From positions 1-22,830 of the forward strand of contig CALBTC010000298.1 of NCBI GenBank assembly GCA_937967805.1: a stretch of 22,830 nucleotides of DNA. Reading direction: 5' to 3'. Position numbers and translations under genes: made by a program. This document shows positions 22,649 to 22,830 of the stretch, piece after piece. Position 1 is the stretch's first letter, and every line of letters begins with the position of its first letter. The notes under the pieces are model-generated. The model worked only from the letters and a program-made list of their open reading frames with translations, was not told the DNA's origin and searched no databases. Source of the stretch: an uncultured Anaerolineaceae bacterium (GTDB taxonomy: Bacteria; Chloroflexota; Anaerolineae; Promineifilales; Promineifilaceae).

Positions 22649-22830
22649 CAAACTTGATACTGTCTATGGGGTGCCACGCCCAACGGTGCCGTTTAACCGG
22701 ATCGATACTGTTGTCGCCCGCCAGATTTTCCCGCCAAAAATCTTCTTCCGGCAGACCGGCAACGGCCGCTTCCAGCAAATGAAAATTATATTGCGAAGGT
22801 AATCCGGGATAAGAAAAAGAGTTTGTGCTT
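22635..22830 (-). CDS. partial hypothetical protein, C-terminal 64 residues, runs off right edge
   Basis: On the minus strand an open frame enters at the right edge (first full codon 22829-22827) and ends at a TAG at 22637-22635. It has no start codon in the window. Its 64 residues look like real protein, with SFSYPGLPSQYNFHLLEAAV, then GLPEEDFWRENLAGDNS and a WAWHPIDSIKF stretch near the end. A GCGGCCGT site, a one-base variant of the window's octamer, encodes its AAV. It converges on the membrane-protein gene and overlaps it by 14 bases. I do not recognise the family. Confidence 0.55.
   Translation of the reverse strand, partial: STNSFSYPGLPSQYNFHLLEAAVAGLPEEDFWRENLAGDNSIDPVKRHRWAWHPIDSIKFVTSQ

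Overview
The window is 22.8 kb of bacterial chromosome of roughly mid-50s % GC (estimated by eye). I infer Chloroflexota (Anaerolineae/Ardenticatenia-like). The reasons are resemblance only: a DUF6754-type protein next to a divergent GlmL/MutL-like ATPase, zinc-ribbon/TPR membrane proteins, a RodZ-type protein, and very dense short repeats. No rRNA, tRNA, CRISPR array, insertion sequence or phage gene was seen.

Layout. (1) 1-1636: one minus-strand FAD-linked oxidoreductase. (2) 1637-2062: divergent regulatory region with a good sigma70-like promoter (TTTACA-N17-TATACT with an extended -10). (3) 2063-10956: a tightly packed plus-strand operon, several genes overlapping by 1-4 bases. In order: small hypothetical, DUF6754-like membrane protein, polytopic membrane protein, 1048-aa zinc-ribbon protein with about 16 PDWL-type motifs and two membrane segments, second polytopic membrane protein, GlmL-like actin-fold ATPase, barrel-sandwich/SH3-like protein, and an acidic membrane protein ending in an LPQTG-hydrophobic-Arg tail. 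A strong intrinsic terminator closes it at 11042-11082. No glutamate mutase subunits are present, so the GlmL-like ATPase probably serves a membrane-associated complex. This operon is the best candidate for an undescribed system. (4) 11284-13608: cytosolic REC-HisKA-HATPase-REC-HisKA-HATPase protein whose second kinase half has lost its catalytic residues. (5) 13848-16774: PspA/IM30 with two uncharacterised membrane proteins, a possible envelope-stress module. (6) 16969-19987: rplI, rodZ-like, rimO. (7) 20196-21533: asnS. (8) 21662-22648: LPG-synthase-TM/flippase-like membrane protein, overlapping convergently by 14 bp with a partial minus-strand gene that runs off the right edge.

Across the window the palindromic octamer ACGGCCGT occurs 30 times by my count (about 0.5 expected). 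It occurs in all three codon phases and between genes, so the signal is at the DNA level, comparable to HIP1 of cyanobacteria. Intergenic DNA also carries degenerate 7-bp tandem arrays, an 8-bp tandem array and a REPIN-like double hairpin that matches the ATTCCC-N8-GGGAAT pattern.
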